DNA of 64,000 nucleotides from Acidimicrobiia bacterium (GTDB lineage Bacteria > Actinomycetota > Acidimicrobiia > ATN3 > PSLF01), in assembly GCA_040289475.1 (NCBI GenBank), contig PSLF01000011.1, forward strand, positions 1 to 64,000, given 5' to 3'. The notes under the pieces are model-generated. The model saw only the letters and a list, made by a program, of their open reading frames with translations, did not search any database and had not been told where the DNA came from. This document shows, in pieces, positions 1 through 9,129 of this stretch (position 1 is the stretch's first letter; each line of letters starts with the position of its first letter). A program made the translations under genes and the position numbers.

Positions 1-1092
1 ATCCGGGCGGGCATACAGACGGGGGGCTTCCGCACTCGGGTCTGATGAAGCACTAGCATGTTCTTGCCCTGTATCCCACGTGCTCATCAGCGCAGAGGCG
101 AGATCCTCTTCTTCGGCAACGTGAGCCTCGGCTCTGGCGCGTATCTCCGCGGGATCCATGAGCGCTACGATGCTGCCGCCCTCTAGTAGCTCGAAAAGAG
201 TTGCGGGCCTAGGTACGACCCAGGCTAGCCACCCTTCCATCCCGGGAAAGTAAATTCCCTCTGCGAACTTCTCCCACACTGCTGCATTATCTGGATGAGA
301 TGCGAGAAGCCGACGAGCCAAATCTCTAACCTCATCGGTAGGCCGTAATTCTCTGGCGGGAAACACCGCCACCTCTTCTTCGATAACGTCGATCGTCCTC
401 TGAGTCGAAACCGACACCGTCTTGATCTCTTCGATCAGATCGCCAAAAAAGTCGGTTCGGATGACGAATTCAGCTCCGGCTGGCCATATGTCGAGAATCC
501 CACCTCGTATGGCGAACTCGCCCCGTCCTTCTACTTGATACGTACGTTCGTAACCCCACTGAACGAGCGTGTCCGCAGCCTTGGAAAGATCGACCTCTCG
601 TCCTGGGGCTAGCAACAACGGTTCTTTAGGGATTCCAGCTGGATCCGTTCTTTGTAATGCTGCTCTGGCCGAGGCTACCACGAGCCTGAGAGAGCGATCC
701 CCGGATCGCAGCCGCCAAAGGACCCGCATCCTCGTTCCCATAGCGTTGGCAGAGGGGCTTATGTGTTCGAAAGGAAGCGACTCCCATGGAGGTAAAACCT
801 CGACTGGTAAAAACGTTGGTCCGTTTCGACTTCTTCTCTTGGGAGCAAAAGCGAGGGCATCCGCAGCAATCCTGTAGGCCTCCCTAGCCTCGGCAGTTAC
901 TACGATCAGGGGACCCTGACCGTTTTCTGCCAAATACTCGGCAAGAGCTGCTAGAAAGTATCCCCGCGCCGCGTCGATGACCGGAAGGAATGCGTCCTTT
1001 CCTCTGAGAAGACGGTGCGCCGCCTCTAAGAATTTAGCGTGCGCAAAAAGACCGGATAGTAAGTCGCCTCCAGGCTGCTGTGCCAATGTCAC
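1..1092 (-). CDS. mfd: Transcription-repair coupling factor Mfd, N-terminal part (cut by window edge)
   Basis: Mfd recognises RNA polymerase stalled at DNA damage, removes it and recruits UvrA. Only the first 364 codons are present; the frame is open to base 1. The translation contains GRGEFAIRGGILDIWPAG near residue 190, followed by FFGDLIEEIK and TQRTIDVIEEE, which are hallmarks of the UvrB-like N-terminal module of Mfd. The start is taken as GTG at 1092; TTG at 1086 is an alternative, an in-frame stop lies five codons upstream of the GTG, and no clear ribosome binding site is visible. The helicase and RID domains lie outside the window. It is transcribed in the same direction as pth, as in many actinobacteria, but a chemoreceptor gene sits between them. 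Confidence 0.9.
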   Translation of the reverse strand, partial: MTLAQQPGGDLLSGLFAHAKFLEAAHRLLRGKDAFLPVIDAARGYFLAALAEYLAENGQGPLIVVTAEAREAYRIAADALAFAPKRRSRNGPTFLPVEVLPPWESLPFEHISPSANAMGTRMRVLWRLRSGDRSLRLVVASARAALQRTDPAGIPKEPLLLAPGREVDLSKAADTLVQWGYERTYQVEGRGEFAIRGGILDIWPAGAEFVIRTDFFGDLIEEIKTVSVSTQRTIDVIEEEVAVFPARELRPTDEVRDLARRLLASHPDNAAVWEKFAEGIYFPGMEGWLAWVVPRPATLFELLEGGSIVALMDPAEIRARAEAHVAEEEDLASALMSTWDTGQEHASASSDPSAEAPRLYARPD

Positions 1093-1188
1093 GATAGTTT
1101 TATGATCTCAAGAGCCCCTATGCAGCACCACGAAGCAGTACCGCTACCTACAATGCCAACGTCGCCCCTACTCGCCGAAGTTGTTTGC

Positions 1189-2754
1189 TCAGTCAAGCTT
1201 GAACCGTGCAAGGTAGTCGGAAAGACTCCTAGCCAGCTCTCCAAGGCGCTCCGCCACCCTGGCCTGCTCGCTTGCAGCCGACGCTGCGTTAGCAGAAGCC
1301 ACAGACATCATGCTGACCTCGTGGGCGAGCTGAGCTGAGTTTGCCCGTTGTTCGGCAGCTAAACGCTTCACTTCGTCGGTGCTGGATGCGGCATTAGCTG
1401 CCGCCTCAGTTATTCGGTTGAGTGCCTCTCCTGCTCTCGCCACCATCGTGACGCCAAAGCGGACGTGCTCGCGGCCCTCGTCGCTGACCTTGACAGCTAG
1501 GTCGGTCTGTTCTTGAACCTCGACGATGAGCCCCTGTATCTCCCGGGCCGCAGCGGCTGTACGCTCGGCTAACTTTCTTACTTGCTCCGCTACCACAGCG
1601 AAGCCCTTCCCTGCCTCTCCAGCGTGTGCGGCTTCGATAGCAGCGTTGAAAGCTAGTAGGTTGGTCTGGCGAGCAATACCTTCGATGAGCCCTACAATCT
1701 TTCCGATTTCGGTGGAAAGCTCCTGAAGCTGCGCGGCCCGGGCACTCATGTCCGCCACAGACTGCTCGATACGTTTCATCCCCTTTGTCGACGCATCAAC
1801 AGCCTCTCGGCCATCAGAAATAAGTACCTCTGCGACTTCGGTAAATCGGTCCAGGGATGCCTTTGCAACGTCAATGACCATCCCGGTCTTCTCCAGTAGT
1901 GCATCTATAGTGGCCCTCGTCGACTGGAACGACGAGCTCTGCGACTCAGAAGCACTCAAGGCTACTGCAGATGCCTCGCTGACCTCTCCTGAAACCTTCG
2001 CCAACTCGGCACCGACCTCACGAACCTCACCCACAAGCTGACGTAAATTGTCGACTGTTTGATTGAAGTGCTGGGCTACAGGTCGAATAAGCTGGGCCTG
2101 ATACCCATCGCCAGCGGCGACTTGAATTCGAGTTCGCGAGGAGAGGTCACCTGTGGCCAGTCGCTCAAAGGCACCCTCCAAAATCTCGCCAGCGCTACCC
2201 AACTCCTCGGCCATCTCTTGAGCTTCCCGGCTCTTGGAGATCAGTTCCTGCACCACTTGATTCACGAAAAACGGAAACACTATCAGCCCTATCGAGACAA
2301 GAACCGTGTAGTCTAGCCGTTCCCGAGTAAGCTGGTCTAACAGACCCAAAGAAGCTAAGAACGTACCCGCTGCAAAGGCACCGAAAATGGCGTTATCGAG
2401 AGGTAAAGTAAGAGCGGACAGTGAGGTCAGAACCCAGAAGTAAACAAGCCAATATCCGCGCTCAATTCCCCCGGTTGCCCAAGTAAGAAGGGCGCAAGCT
2501 CCCAAGAGCGCGACTCCCGCTGCCCACATGAGCGCCCTGAATTTGAAAAGGCTCTGGGTACCGCTTCTTTCATCCCCAGCCACAATTCTGGTGGCAATTA
2601 CTAACGACGGAACTCCTGCCACCAATACAACGATCGCCGCGAGTGCCGCCGGTTTCCTAGTAGAAGAGTCAAGCGCAACAGCAACGGACAGAGCCGTGCC
2701 CACCAGGAACGCCACACGGGCCCATGCACCGGCTTTCGCGAGTACAGTGAACAT
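1189..2754 (-). CDS. Methyl-accepting chemotaxis protein with multi-pass membrane N-terminus
   Basis: This 521-residue chemoreceptor should signal to a CheA/CheW array. About 170 N-terminal residues form several hydrophobic segments with only short loops, so there is no large extracellular sensor domain. A linker near residues 175-230 resembles HAMP. The cytoplasmic signalling hairpin follows, with its conserved tip at [21 protein letters not shown] and then [18 protein letters not shown]. The start lies 9 bp after the pth stop, suggesting co-transcription with pth. No cheA, cheW, cheR or flagellar gene is seen in the window, so it is an orphan here. Sensing of membrane state or an internal cue is an inference from the missing sensor domain. 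Confidence 0.9.
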   Translation of the reverse strand: MFTVLAKAGAWARVAFLVGTALSVAVALDSSTRKPAALAAIVVLVAGVPSLVIATRIVAGDERSGTQSLFKFRALMWAAGVALLGACALLTWATGGIERGYWLVYFWVLTSLSALTLPLDNAIFGAFAAGTFLASLGLLDQLTRERLDYTVLVSIGLIVFPFFVNQVVQELISKSREAQEMAEELGSAGEILEGAFERLATGDLSSRTRIQVAAGDGYQAQLIRPVAQHFNQTVDNLRQLVGEVREVGAELAKVSGEVSEASAVALSASESQSSSFQSTRATIDALLEKTGMVIDVAKASLDRFTEVAEVLISDGREAVDASTKGMKRIEQSVADMSARAAQLQELSTEIGKIVGLIEGIARQTNLLAFNAAIEAAHAGEAGKGFAVVAEQVRKLAERTAAAAREIQGLIVEVQEQTDLAVKVSDEGREHVRFGVTMVARAGEALNRITEAAANAASSTDEVKRLAAEQRANSAQLAHEVSMMSVASANAASAASEQARVAERLGELARSLSDYLARFKLD

Positions 2755-2763
2755 TTGCCGCCC

Positions 2764-3462
2764 TCAGCCGGGTACTCCGCTCTCGGCATCTGCGCCACTA
2801 TTGTATAAATTCATAGCTGCATCGATTCCATGGATCAGCGCATACTCGATTGCCTCGGCAGCTCGCGCACTCGACTGGTCGGCTAAGTCTCGTTCCTCTG
2901 GAGCGAATGGGCCCAAAACATAATCCACTGGTTCCTCGCCCGCTGGCGGACGCCCAATTCCGATTCGGAGGCGCTGGAAAGAATAGGTCCCAAGCGCCTT
3001 GATTACCGACTCCACTCCCCTGTGACCTCCCGATCCTCCGCCAAACTTGAATCGCACCGTTCCAAGCGGCAGATCAAGGTCATCGTGGACTACCATCAGG
3101 CACTCTGGAGACACTCCGCAGCGCTCTAACAGCCATGCTGCAGCGCTACCCGACTCGTTCATGAAAGTTGTGGGTATCCCGGCGAGTACGCTGATCGTCT
3201 CTGTTTGTCCGTCTATACCCGAACCATTCAGTTCGATACGGGCAACCCTAACCAATCTACCGATGCGCCTGAGGCGGCTATTACGCTCTCGAGCGAACCG
3301 ACGCACAACGTTGGAGCCCACGTTGTGACGAGTGTCCAAGTACTCCGAGCCCGGGTTGCCCAATCCCAAAACAACAAAGTCGATTCCCTCCAAAGTTGGG
3401 CTGGTGCTACGAACTACTCTCGCTCCTATACGCTTGAAAAATCCCCAGACATCGTGAGACAT
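2764..3462 (-). CDS. pth: Peptidyl-tRNA hydrolase
   Basis: Pth cleaves peptidyl-tRNA released from stalled ribosomes and recycles the tRNA. The protein begins the conserved fold with VVLGLGNPGSEYLDTRHNVG, which holds the family's Asn and catalytic His, and continues with TFMNESG and VVHDDLDLPLG, followed by GGSGGHRG. The length of 232 residues is somewhat longer than usual because of a roughly 35-residue N-terminal lead and a short acidic tail. ATG at 3462 is chosen over an in-frame TTG at 3483; neither has a strong ribosome binding site. It follows rplY on the same strand, the common rplY-pth pairing. Confidence 0.93.
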   Translation of the reverse strand: MSHDVWGFFKRIGARVVRSTSPTLEGIDFVVLGLGNPGSEYLDTRHNVGSNVVRRFARERNSRLRRIGRLVRVARIELNGSGIDGQTETISVLAGIPTTFMNESGSAAAWLLERCGVSPECLMVVHDDLDLPLGTVRFKFGGGSGGHRGVESVIKALGTYSFQRLRIGIGRPPAGEEPVDYVLGPFAPEERDLADQSSARAAEAIEYALIHGIDAAMNLYNSGADAESGVPG

Positions 3463-3544
3463 AGTAGTCAAGCAGCCGATCAACTAAGTGCGCCGGTCGC
3501 TCCTATCTATGCCCCGGCACAATTCGGATAATCTGTAGCAAGAA

Positions 3545-4225
3545 CTATTCTTCCTGCGAAGAAGGTGCGGGCAATTTGCCGCCCTCTGGAGAACCCTCTC
3601 CAGCTGTGGGCCCTCCAATCACCGCCTCGCTCTCGCCAGCCTCCCCAGCGCCGGCTGCGGCGATTGCAGGTGGCAGGGATAGGCTAGCAACCACTTCCTC
3701 AGGATCGGTCACGAGCGTCACGTTTTCTGGAAGCTCAATGTCCATTGCCTTGATCGTGTCGCCGGGATTTTCAAGCATCGCCGCTGGCGCTTCGAGATGG
3801 GCCGGGACATTTGCAGGTAGGCACTCAATCTCCACCGAGGTAAGGTGGGTCTCGATTACAAAACCCTTAGAAACGGCGGGCGCTCGTCCCTCCAGCACCA
3901 CCGGAACCTCGGTGTGAATCTTGGTGTCATGACGTATAGCGAGAAAATCGATGTGCAGATATTCGTCGGTTAAAGACTCCTTCTGGATCTCCCTGGGAAT
4001 CGTGAGAATCGGCTTGCTGCTTCCCTCTAGCTCTAACTCCACCAGTACATTGCGGCCGGCTTCGGTAGACAACGCCCTGTGTACCTCTTTGCGATTCACC
4101 ACAACAGTGATCGGATCAATCCCGCTTCCGTAGACAATCGCTGGCACAAGCCTTTGGCGCCGCGCAGCTCTCGCCGCCCCTTTACCAGTTCCTGAACGAA
4201 GTGTTGCTCCTAAGCGAACCTGCAT
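3545..4225 (-). CDS. rplY: 50S ribosomal protein L25 / general stress protein Ctc
   Basis: This is the long Ctc form of L25, which binds 5S rRNA in the large subunit. The N-terminal half carries the L25 domain (VRLGATLRSGTGKGAARAAR, then LVPAIVYGSG) and the second half the TL5/Ctc beta domain (HTEVPVVLEGRAPAVSKGF, SVEIECLPANVPAHLE). A glycine-, serine- and glutamate-rich tail of about 35 residues ends the protein. At 226 residues the size is normal for Ctc. It stands between prs and pth on the minus strand with a gap of about 200 bp after prs, so it may have its own promoter. Confidence 0.93.
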   Translation of the reverse strand: MQVRLGATLRSGTGKGAARAARRQRLVPAIVYGSGIDPITVVVNRKEVHRALSTEAGRNVLVELELEGSSKPILTIPREIQKESLTDEYLHIDFLAIRHDTKIHTEVPVVLEGRAPAVSKGFVIETHLTSVEIECLPANVPAHLEAPAAMLENPGDTIKAMDIELPENVTLVTDPEEVVASLSLPPAIAAAGAGEAGESEAVIGGPTAGEGSPEGGKLPAPSSQEE

Positions 4226-4427
4226 CGTCTAATATCCAACTCCCTACCCGCCAATTCGCAATCAGCACCCGTCAAGAAGAGACATAGTGCGCGAAATAGA
4301 AGTTGAATAGTATCACTTCACAAACAAAACATCTCTGGGAATCTGACACCAGCTCGCGGGTTGTTCGGCAACACTTCCGGACAGAGCTAACCCTCCAGCC
4401 GATTGTAGCTGAGCGCCAATGGCGACT

Positions 4428-5456
4428 TTACATCTGCTCGTTCTCACCGCCAAAGATTTCAGACACCGATGCGTCTTCAAAGATCGCCTTTAGAGCTTTG
4501 GCGATAATAGGTGCGATCGTCAGAATTTCGATCTTGTCTAAGCGCTTTTCCTCAGGCACAGGAAGCGTGTTAGTCACTACTACCCTTTCGATCGGTGCGT
4601 TTTTAAGCCGGTCTACCGCTGGACCCGAAAGAACAGCGTGCGTCGCTGCTGCATAAATCTCGGCTGCCCCTCTCTCTCTCAGTAGCTCGGCAGCCTGGGT
4701 TATGGTCCCGGCCGTATCGATCATGTCGTCCACTAGAATGCACGCTCGCCCTTTTACTTCCCCGACGACCTCCAAGATCTCTGTTTTGTGGGCGACGGTC
4801 CTTTCTCTCTTTTTATGCATGATCGCTATCGGTGCATCGAACTGATCGCCCCACCGCTCAGCCAGCTTCACTCGGCCGGCGTCTGGGGAAACTATCGTGA
4901 TGTCTTTGTCTACGCAGCTTTCGAACCACGACGCCAGAAGGGGCCTAGCAGTCAAGTGATCCACCGGGTAATCGAAGAATCCCTGAATCTGGCCCGTGTG
5001 GAGATCTACGCAAAGAATCCGGTTAGCGCCAGCTGCCGTGTAGAGATCGGCTATGAGTCGTGCGGTGATAGGTTCCCGGCCAAGCCCTTTTTTGTCTTGG
5101 CGTGCGTATCCGAAAAACGGTGCAACAGCGGTAATCCTCTTAGCCGAAGCCCGTCGTGCAGCGTCAATCATGATGAGCTGCTCCATAATGTTCTCGTTGA
5201 TTGGAGAGCAATGGCTCTGCAGGATGAATACGTCCCACCCTCGAATCGACTCGCGGAAGCGGCAGTATATCTCTCCGTTTGCAAAAGTCTTGAGGTCGAC
5301 CTTTCCGAGCTCAATGCCCAAATTTGCGGCTATCTCTTCGGCCAGCTCACGATGAGCCCGGCCAGAAAACAGTGCGAAGTGCTTGCGGGCCAATTGATCC
5401 TTGTCGAGCAGGAGACTTCCTTCCTCGATGAGGCCAGTTTGCGCGGCGTCAGCCAT
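4428..5456 (-). CDS. prs: Ribose-phosphate pyrophosphokinase (PRPP synthetase)
   Basis: The enzyme makes PRPP from ribose 5-phosphate and ATP for nucleotide, histidine and tryptophan synthesis. Visible family signatures are FANGEIYCRFRESIRG, RQDKKGLGREPITA, VDLHTGQIQGFFD, the catalytic flexible-loop region KKRER, and the PRPP-binding loop ILVDDMIDTAGTI. The start is ATG at 5456 rather than the longer open frame, because a GAGGAG-type ribosome binding site precedes it and residue 1 then matches the family (342 aa). It overlaps the glmU stop by 8 bp, so the two are translationally coupled, linking PRPP and UDP-GlcNAc supply. Confidence 0.95.
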   Translation of the reverse strand: MADAAQTGLIEEGSLLLDKDQLARKHFALFSGRAHRELAEEIAANLGIELGKVDLKTFANGEIYCRFRESIRGWDVFILQSHCSPINENIMEQLIMIDAARRASAKRITAVAPFFGYARQDKKGLGREPITARLIADLYTAAGANRILCVDLHTGQIQGFFDYPVDHLTARPLLASWFESCVDKDITIVSPDAGRVKLAERWGDQFDAPIAIMHKKRERTVAHKTEILEVVGEVKGRACILVDDMIDTAGTITQAAELLRERGAAEIYAAATHAVLSGPAVDRLKNAPIERVVVTNTLPVPEEKRLDKIEILTIAPIIAKALKAIFEDASVSEIFGGENEQM

Positions 5457-7008
5457 CTCCTCGCTTCTCCTCGTGCTCCCCGCCTTGGCCAGGCCGAGTA
5501 CCTTCGTGTAATTCTTGGGCAATCGAGTTCTCGTACTCGTCGTCACCAACGTTGGAGTCGGTTGCTGTCCCTGCTCTTCGTCGGGCCACCCATCCACTGA
5601 TGTTCCGCTGCCGCTGACGAGCTACTCCCAAGTCCCCGGGAGGCACGTCAACGGTAATAGCAGATCCAGCAGCCGTGTAAGCCCCCTTCCCGATTCTCAC
5701 CGGAGCGACCAGCATTGTGTCGGAGCCAATCCTTGCATCGTCTTCAATGATTGTCCGGTGCTTTCGTTCGCCGTCGAAATTGCACGTAATCGAACCAGCG
5801 CCAATGTTGACCCGCGATCCCACCTCTGCATCTCCTATGTAGGAAAGGTGCGGGACCTTAGTGTGCTCCCCGATGGTGGCGTTCTTGGTCTCTACAGATG
5901 TCCCGATGTGGACCCCATCGGCTAACCGGGAACCCGATCGCAAATACGCAAATGGGCCCACTGTCACTCCGTTACCTAGCTGAGCTTCGCGCAGGACCGC
6001 ATAAGTAACCGTGCATCCCGAACCCATCACCGAGTCCACGATTCGAGTGTATGGACCGATTTCGCAACCTTCCCCGATAGAAGTCTCTCCCTCGATAAGG
6101 GTACCCGGAAGAATGCGGGTATCTCTGCCGATGGAAACCTCCGCACCTATGAATGTTGTGGAAGGATCGACAAGAGTCACGCCCCTGGACATGTGTCCTC
6201 TGTTTATACGCTCCCTAAGAATCCGTTCCGTCTCGGCCAACTCGGCTCTGGTGTTGACTCCCATGACTTCTTCTGGAGGCGCATCTATTGCTTGTATTTC
6301 TCTCCCCCGACTGACTAGGACCTCAACAACGTCTGGCAGGTAGTACTCGCCCTGAGCATTGTCTTTAGAAAGATTTTGGAGAGCCTCAGCTAACTCGGCT
6401 CTGTTGAAACAGTAGAATCCAGCGTTTACTTCGGTTATTGCGGCCTCGTTGGGACCGCAATCGCGGTCCTCGACTATGCGCAGGACTCTTCCATCTTCCC
6501 CTCTCACGACTCGACCGTACCCAGACGGGTCGTCGAGATTCGCGGTGAGGATGGTCCCCCCTGCACCGCTCTCTTCCTGGTAGACCACGAGCTCCGCGAG
6601 GGTCTCTGCGGTTATCAATGGTGCATCTCCATTGACGACGAGTACGTGTCCGCCCGAGTCTTCGGTGTTCTCGTCAAGCCACTCCATAGCTACCTTGGCT
6701 GCGTGACCGGTACCCAGAGGTTCTCCTTGTTCCACGAAGGCCACCTCAGCGCCGTAAGGTAAATGTTCCGATGTAAGCGAAATCACCATATCCTTCCCGT
6801 AGCCAACCACGACGATGATGCGATCGCATCCCAATGGGCGCAGTGCATGAATTACCCATCCGATCATCGGGCGACCGGCGAGCACGTGAGCTACCTTAGG
6901 AATTGCCGATTTCATGCGAGTCCCGAGACCAGCCGCCAGGACGATCGCTGATAATGGGCGGGAGGTCTGGAACGGGCTATCTGTGGCACCTGATTGAGTC
7001 ATGCTCAT
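5449..7008 (-). CDS. glmU: Bifunctional GlmU: N-acetylglucosamine-1-P uridyltransferase / GlcN-1-P acetyltransferase
   Basis: GlmU performs the last two steps to UDP-GlcNAc, the precursor of peptidoglycan. The N-terminal pyrophosphorylase domain shows SAIVLAAGLGTRMKSAIPK, VNGDAPL and EVNAGFYCF. From about residue 260 a left-handed beta helix of hexapeptide repeats follows, with YLRSGSRLADGVHIGTSVE, KVPHLSYIGDAEVG and GAGSITCNFDGERKHRTII. An extra hydrophilic tail of about 45 residues after VDVPPGDLGVARQRQRN is not needed for the fold. At 519 residues it is slightly long for the family. ATG at 7002 is an alternative start. The gene begins about 80 bp downstream of tRNA-Gln on the same strand. 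Confidence 0.95.
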   Translation of the reverse strand: MSMTQSGATDSPFQTSRPLSAIVLAAGLGTRMKSAIPKVAHVLAGRPMIGWVIHALRPLGCDRIIVVVGYGKDMVISLTSEHLPYGAEVAFVEQGEPLGTGHAAKVAMEWLDENTEDSGGHVLVVNGDAPLITAETLAELVVYQEESGAGGTILTANLDDPSGYGRVVRGEDGRVLRIVEDRDCGPNEAAITEVNAGFYCFNRAELAEALQNLSKDNAQGEYYLPDVVEVLVSRGREIQAIDAPPEEVMGVNTRAELAETERILRERINRGHMSRGVTLVDPSTTFIGAEVSIGRDTRILPGTLIEGETSIGEGCEIGPYTRIVDSVMGSGCTVTYAVLREAQLGNGVTVGPFAYLRSGSRLADGVHIGTSVETKNATIGEHTKVPHLSYIGDAEVGSRVNIGAGSITCNFDGERKHRTIIEDDARIGSDTMLVAPVRIGKGAYTAAGSAITVDVPPGDLGVARQRQRNISGWVARRRAGTATDSNVGDDEYENSIAQELHEGTRPGQGGEHEEKRGDG

Positions 7009-7084
7009 ATCGTACGCTTCGAATCCTTATCGCGTCTGCCGATCCCTAAAGGGGTAAGAGACCGGCAATACTCTCGGCCTGTAG

Positions 7085-7155
7085 CTGGGAGGGGAGGAAT
7101 CGAACCTCCATTCCAGGATCCAAAGTCCTGTGTGTTGCCGTTACACCACCTCCCA
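7085..7155 (-). tRNA. tRNA-Gln(TTG)
   Basis: Read on the minus strand, the gene folds into a cloverleaf: a 7-bp acceptor stem TGGGAGG/CCTCCCA, an anticodon loop CTTTGGA giving anticodon TTG, and a T arm GGAGG-TTCGATT-CCTCC. The discriminator is G and CCA is not encoded. It lies between glmU and ispE. Confidence 0.95.
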
Positions 7156-7193
7156 TCGGTTTCCGGTGGTCCAGAATACGAATTGCCGAGCAC

Positions 7194-8084
7194 CTAGTGC
7201 GGCGGATCTCCCTCAGAAGACCCCCGCTCGACAATCGTCACGCCCGTTCTGGAAGCACGACAAACGAACACTTTTGAAAAAAGCTCCTGTGCTGCGTTGC
7301 ACGTCTCCATCGCTTGATCTTCCGAGTCACACACAACGAACATGGCGGAGCCGGAGCCCGTCATCCGGGCAGGTGAACCAGCTATCCTCGACAACTTCCT
7401 TCTCAGCTTCTCCAGCGGGGGTGCCAGCCACTCGGCTGCTGGCTCAAGGTCGTTTACGAAAACGTCTACTAGTCCATCGATGGCAGCCGGTGGTTCAGCT
7501 TGCTCACCCTTCTTTTGGATGGAGTCAAAGGCAGCGTACACGTCTCCCGTCGAAAGCCAGAAATCGGGAATACCTACCACGAACCGGGCAGCTTCCAAGG
7601 CATCTGTGAACTCGAGAGTCTCGATCTTTTCACCAGTAGAACCAACGCGTGCAACTCCTCCGACGAGACAGAAGGGCACATCGGACCCCACGCTTCGTCC
7701 GATCTCGGCAAGTTTGACTCCGTCGAGATTCGCACCGCTTATGCGGTTAGCCAGATCCAACACAGCAGCGGCATCAGCCGACCCTCCTCCAAGGCCCGTA
7801 CCTGGAGGTACCCGTTTTTCCAGCTTTATCTCGAAACCCAAATCTGTTATCGCGCACGCGTCCTGAAAAACCTTCGCCGCTTTGAGCGCCAGATTCTGCA
7901 GATCCGGCCCGGTGTCTTCCCCGGAGACCTCCAGTGTGTTTACTCTGCCTTCCGCCAGCTCAACGCGAACAGCATCGCCCAGGTCTAAAGAGCACATAAC
8001 TGAGGAAATCTCATGAAGCCCGTTTATGCGCCGCCCCACTACTCGCAGCGAAAGGTTCAGCTTTGCGTGAGCGACCGCTTTCAT
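7194..8084 (-). CDS. ispE: 4-diphosphocytidyl-2-C-methyl-D-erythritol kinase
   Basis: IspE is the GHMP kinase of the non-mevalonate isoprenoid pathway. The N-terminus AHAKLNLSLRVVGRR carries the substrate-binding Lys-Asn pair, PPGTGLGGGSADAAAVL is the ATP-binding glycine loop with the catalytic region, and ARMTGSGSAMFVVC is the C-terminal GHMP motif. At 296 residues the size is normal. It begins about 30 bp after rsmA on the same strand, the usual rsmA-ispE pair in actinobacteria. Confidence 0.95.
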   Translation of the reverse strand: MKAVAHAKLNLSLRVVGRRINGLHEISSVMCSLDLGDAVRVELAEGRVNTLEVSGEDTGPDLQNLALKAAKVFQDACAITDLGFEIKLEKRVPPGTGLGGGSADAAAVLDLANRISGANLDGVKLAEIGRSVGSDVPFCLVGGVARVGSTGEKIETLEFTDALEAARFVVGIPDFWLSTGDVYAAFDSIQKKGEQAEPPAAIDGLVDVFVNDLEPAAEWLAPPLEKLRRKLSRIAGSPARMTGSGSAMFVVCDSEDQAMETCNAAQELFSKVFVCRASRTGVTIVERGSSEGDPPH

Positions 8085-8112
8085 GAATCGCCTCGAGTCG
8101 ATCCAGCCTCGG

Positions 8113-9129
8113 TCAGGGCACCCAACGTTTTTTTTTCAGGATAGGAAGTGAGTTTTGCCATTCAGAATCGACTTCGCGAACGGCGCTAGCCAGCGCAGCG
8201 AACCCTTCCAATCCAATTTGTTCTGCGCGCGCGGTCGGATCAATCCCGGCCTTGGCAAACAACTCTGTGGCAAAGTGAGGATCGGAAAACCACTCGAGTC
8301 CCACTAGTGCGTTCTTCAACATCTTTCTCCTAAAAGCAAACCCCTGATTTACCAGAGCAAACAAAAGCTGCTTGGGGGCAACCACTGGGGGCTTTTCTCT
8401 TCTCTGGAACTGTACGATCGCAGAGACCACGCGGGGACGAGGGTAGAAGACATCTGGCGGAACTTTTGCCGCTATTGAAGCCTCTGCCGCGTAAGCCAAT
8501 AGTAGAGAGGCTGCTGAAGAGTTCCGCGAGTCTTTCGAGCCGCACAAGCGCTGAGCCACCTCGACCTGGAGCATCACAGCCCCGGAGCGGACCTTGGGAT
8601 AGGTCTCCAAAAGATGCAACAACAGGGAGGTTCCGCTCGAATACGGTAAGTTCGACACTAACTTCCAATCTCGTGCGGCCTCGAAAGCTTCGAGAACAGT
8701 TTTCCAACTATGTCCACCAGCCTCGGTTTGCAAAACATCCAGGGCTTCCTTCGCCGCCTCTATGACATCTGCTACAAATGCATCAGCGGACACAACGAGT
8801 GCTCCTGGGACCGTGGAACGCACGACCGAGGCTAAAGCGGCATCTTTTTCTATTGCTAGAACGTATGCACCGCAGCCTACTAACGCTGTGGTGAGCGAGC
8901 CTACGCCGGGTCCGATCTCGAGAACGCAGTCGGCCTCACTCACCTCCGCGATGCGGCACATTTTCTTCGCGACACTGGGATCTACTAAAAAATTCTGACC
9001 CAGAGCTTTCCTGGGCGATATTCCTCGTCTCTTCAGCAAAGCGATTACGTAGGATCGCCCGAGTCTTTGCGGACTTGCACGGGCTGGAAGGTCGTGGCTT
9101 CGGCTCCCATCCTCCACCGCAGCGCTCAC
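8113..9129 (-). CDS. rsmA: 16S rRNA dimethyladenosine transferase (KsgA)
   Basis: RsmA dimethylates A1518 and A1519 of 16S rRNA late in small-subunit assembly. The family entry motif KALGQNFLVDPSVAKKM, SAM motif I VLEIGPGVGSLT and catalytic motif NLPYSSGTSLL are all present. About 35 extra residues precede the first motif and the total is 338 residues, longer than the usual 260-290. Its start overlaps the tatD stop by 4 bp (ATGA type), so tatD and rsmA are coupled. Confidence 0.95.
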   Translation of the reverse strand: MSAAVEDGSRSHDLPARASPQRLGRSYVIALLKRRGISPRKALGQNFLVDPSVAKKMCRIAEVSEADCVLEIGPGVGSLTTALVGCGAYVLAIEKDAALASVVRSTVPGALVVSADAFVADVIEAAKEALDVLQTEAGGHSWKTVLEAFEAARDWKLVSNLPYSSGTSLLLHLLETYPKVRSGAVMLQVEVAQRLCGSKDSRNSSAASLLLAYAAEASIAAKVPPDVFYPRPRVVSAIVQFQRREKPPVVAPKQLLFALVNQGFAFRRKMLKNALVGLEWFSDPHFATELFAKAGIDPTARAEQIGLEGFAALASAVREVDSEWQNSLPILKKKRWVP

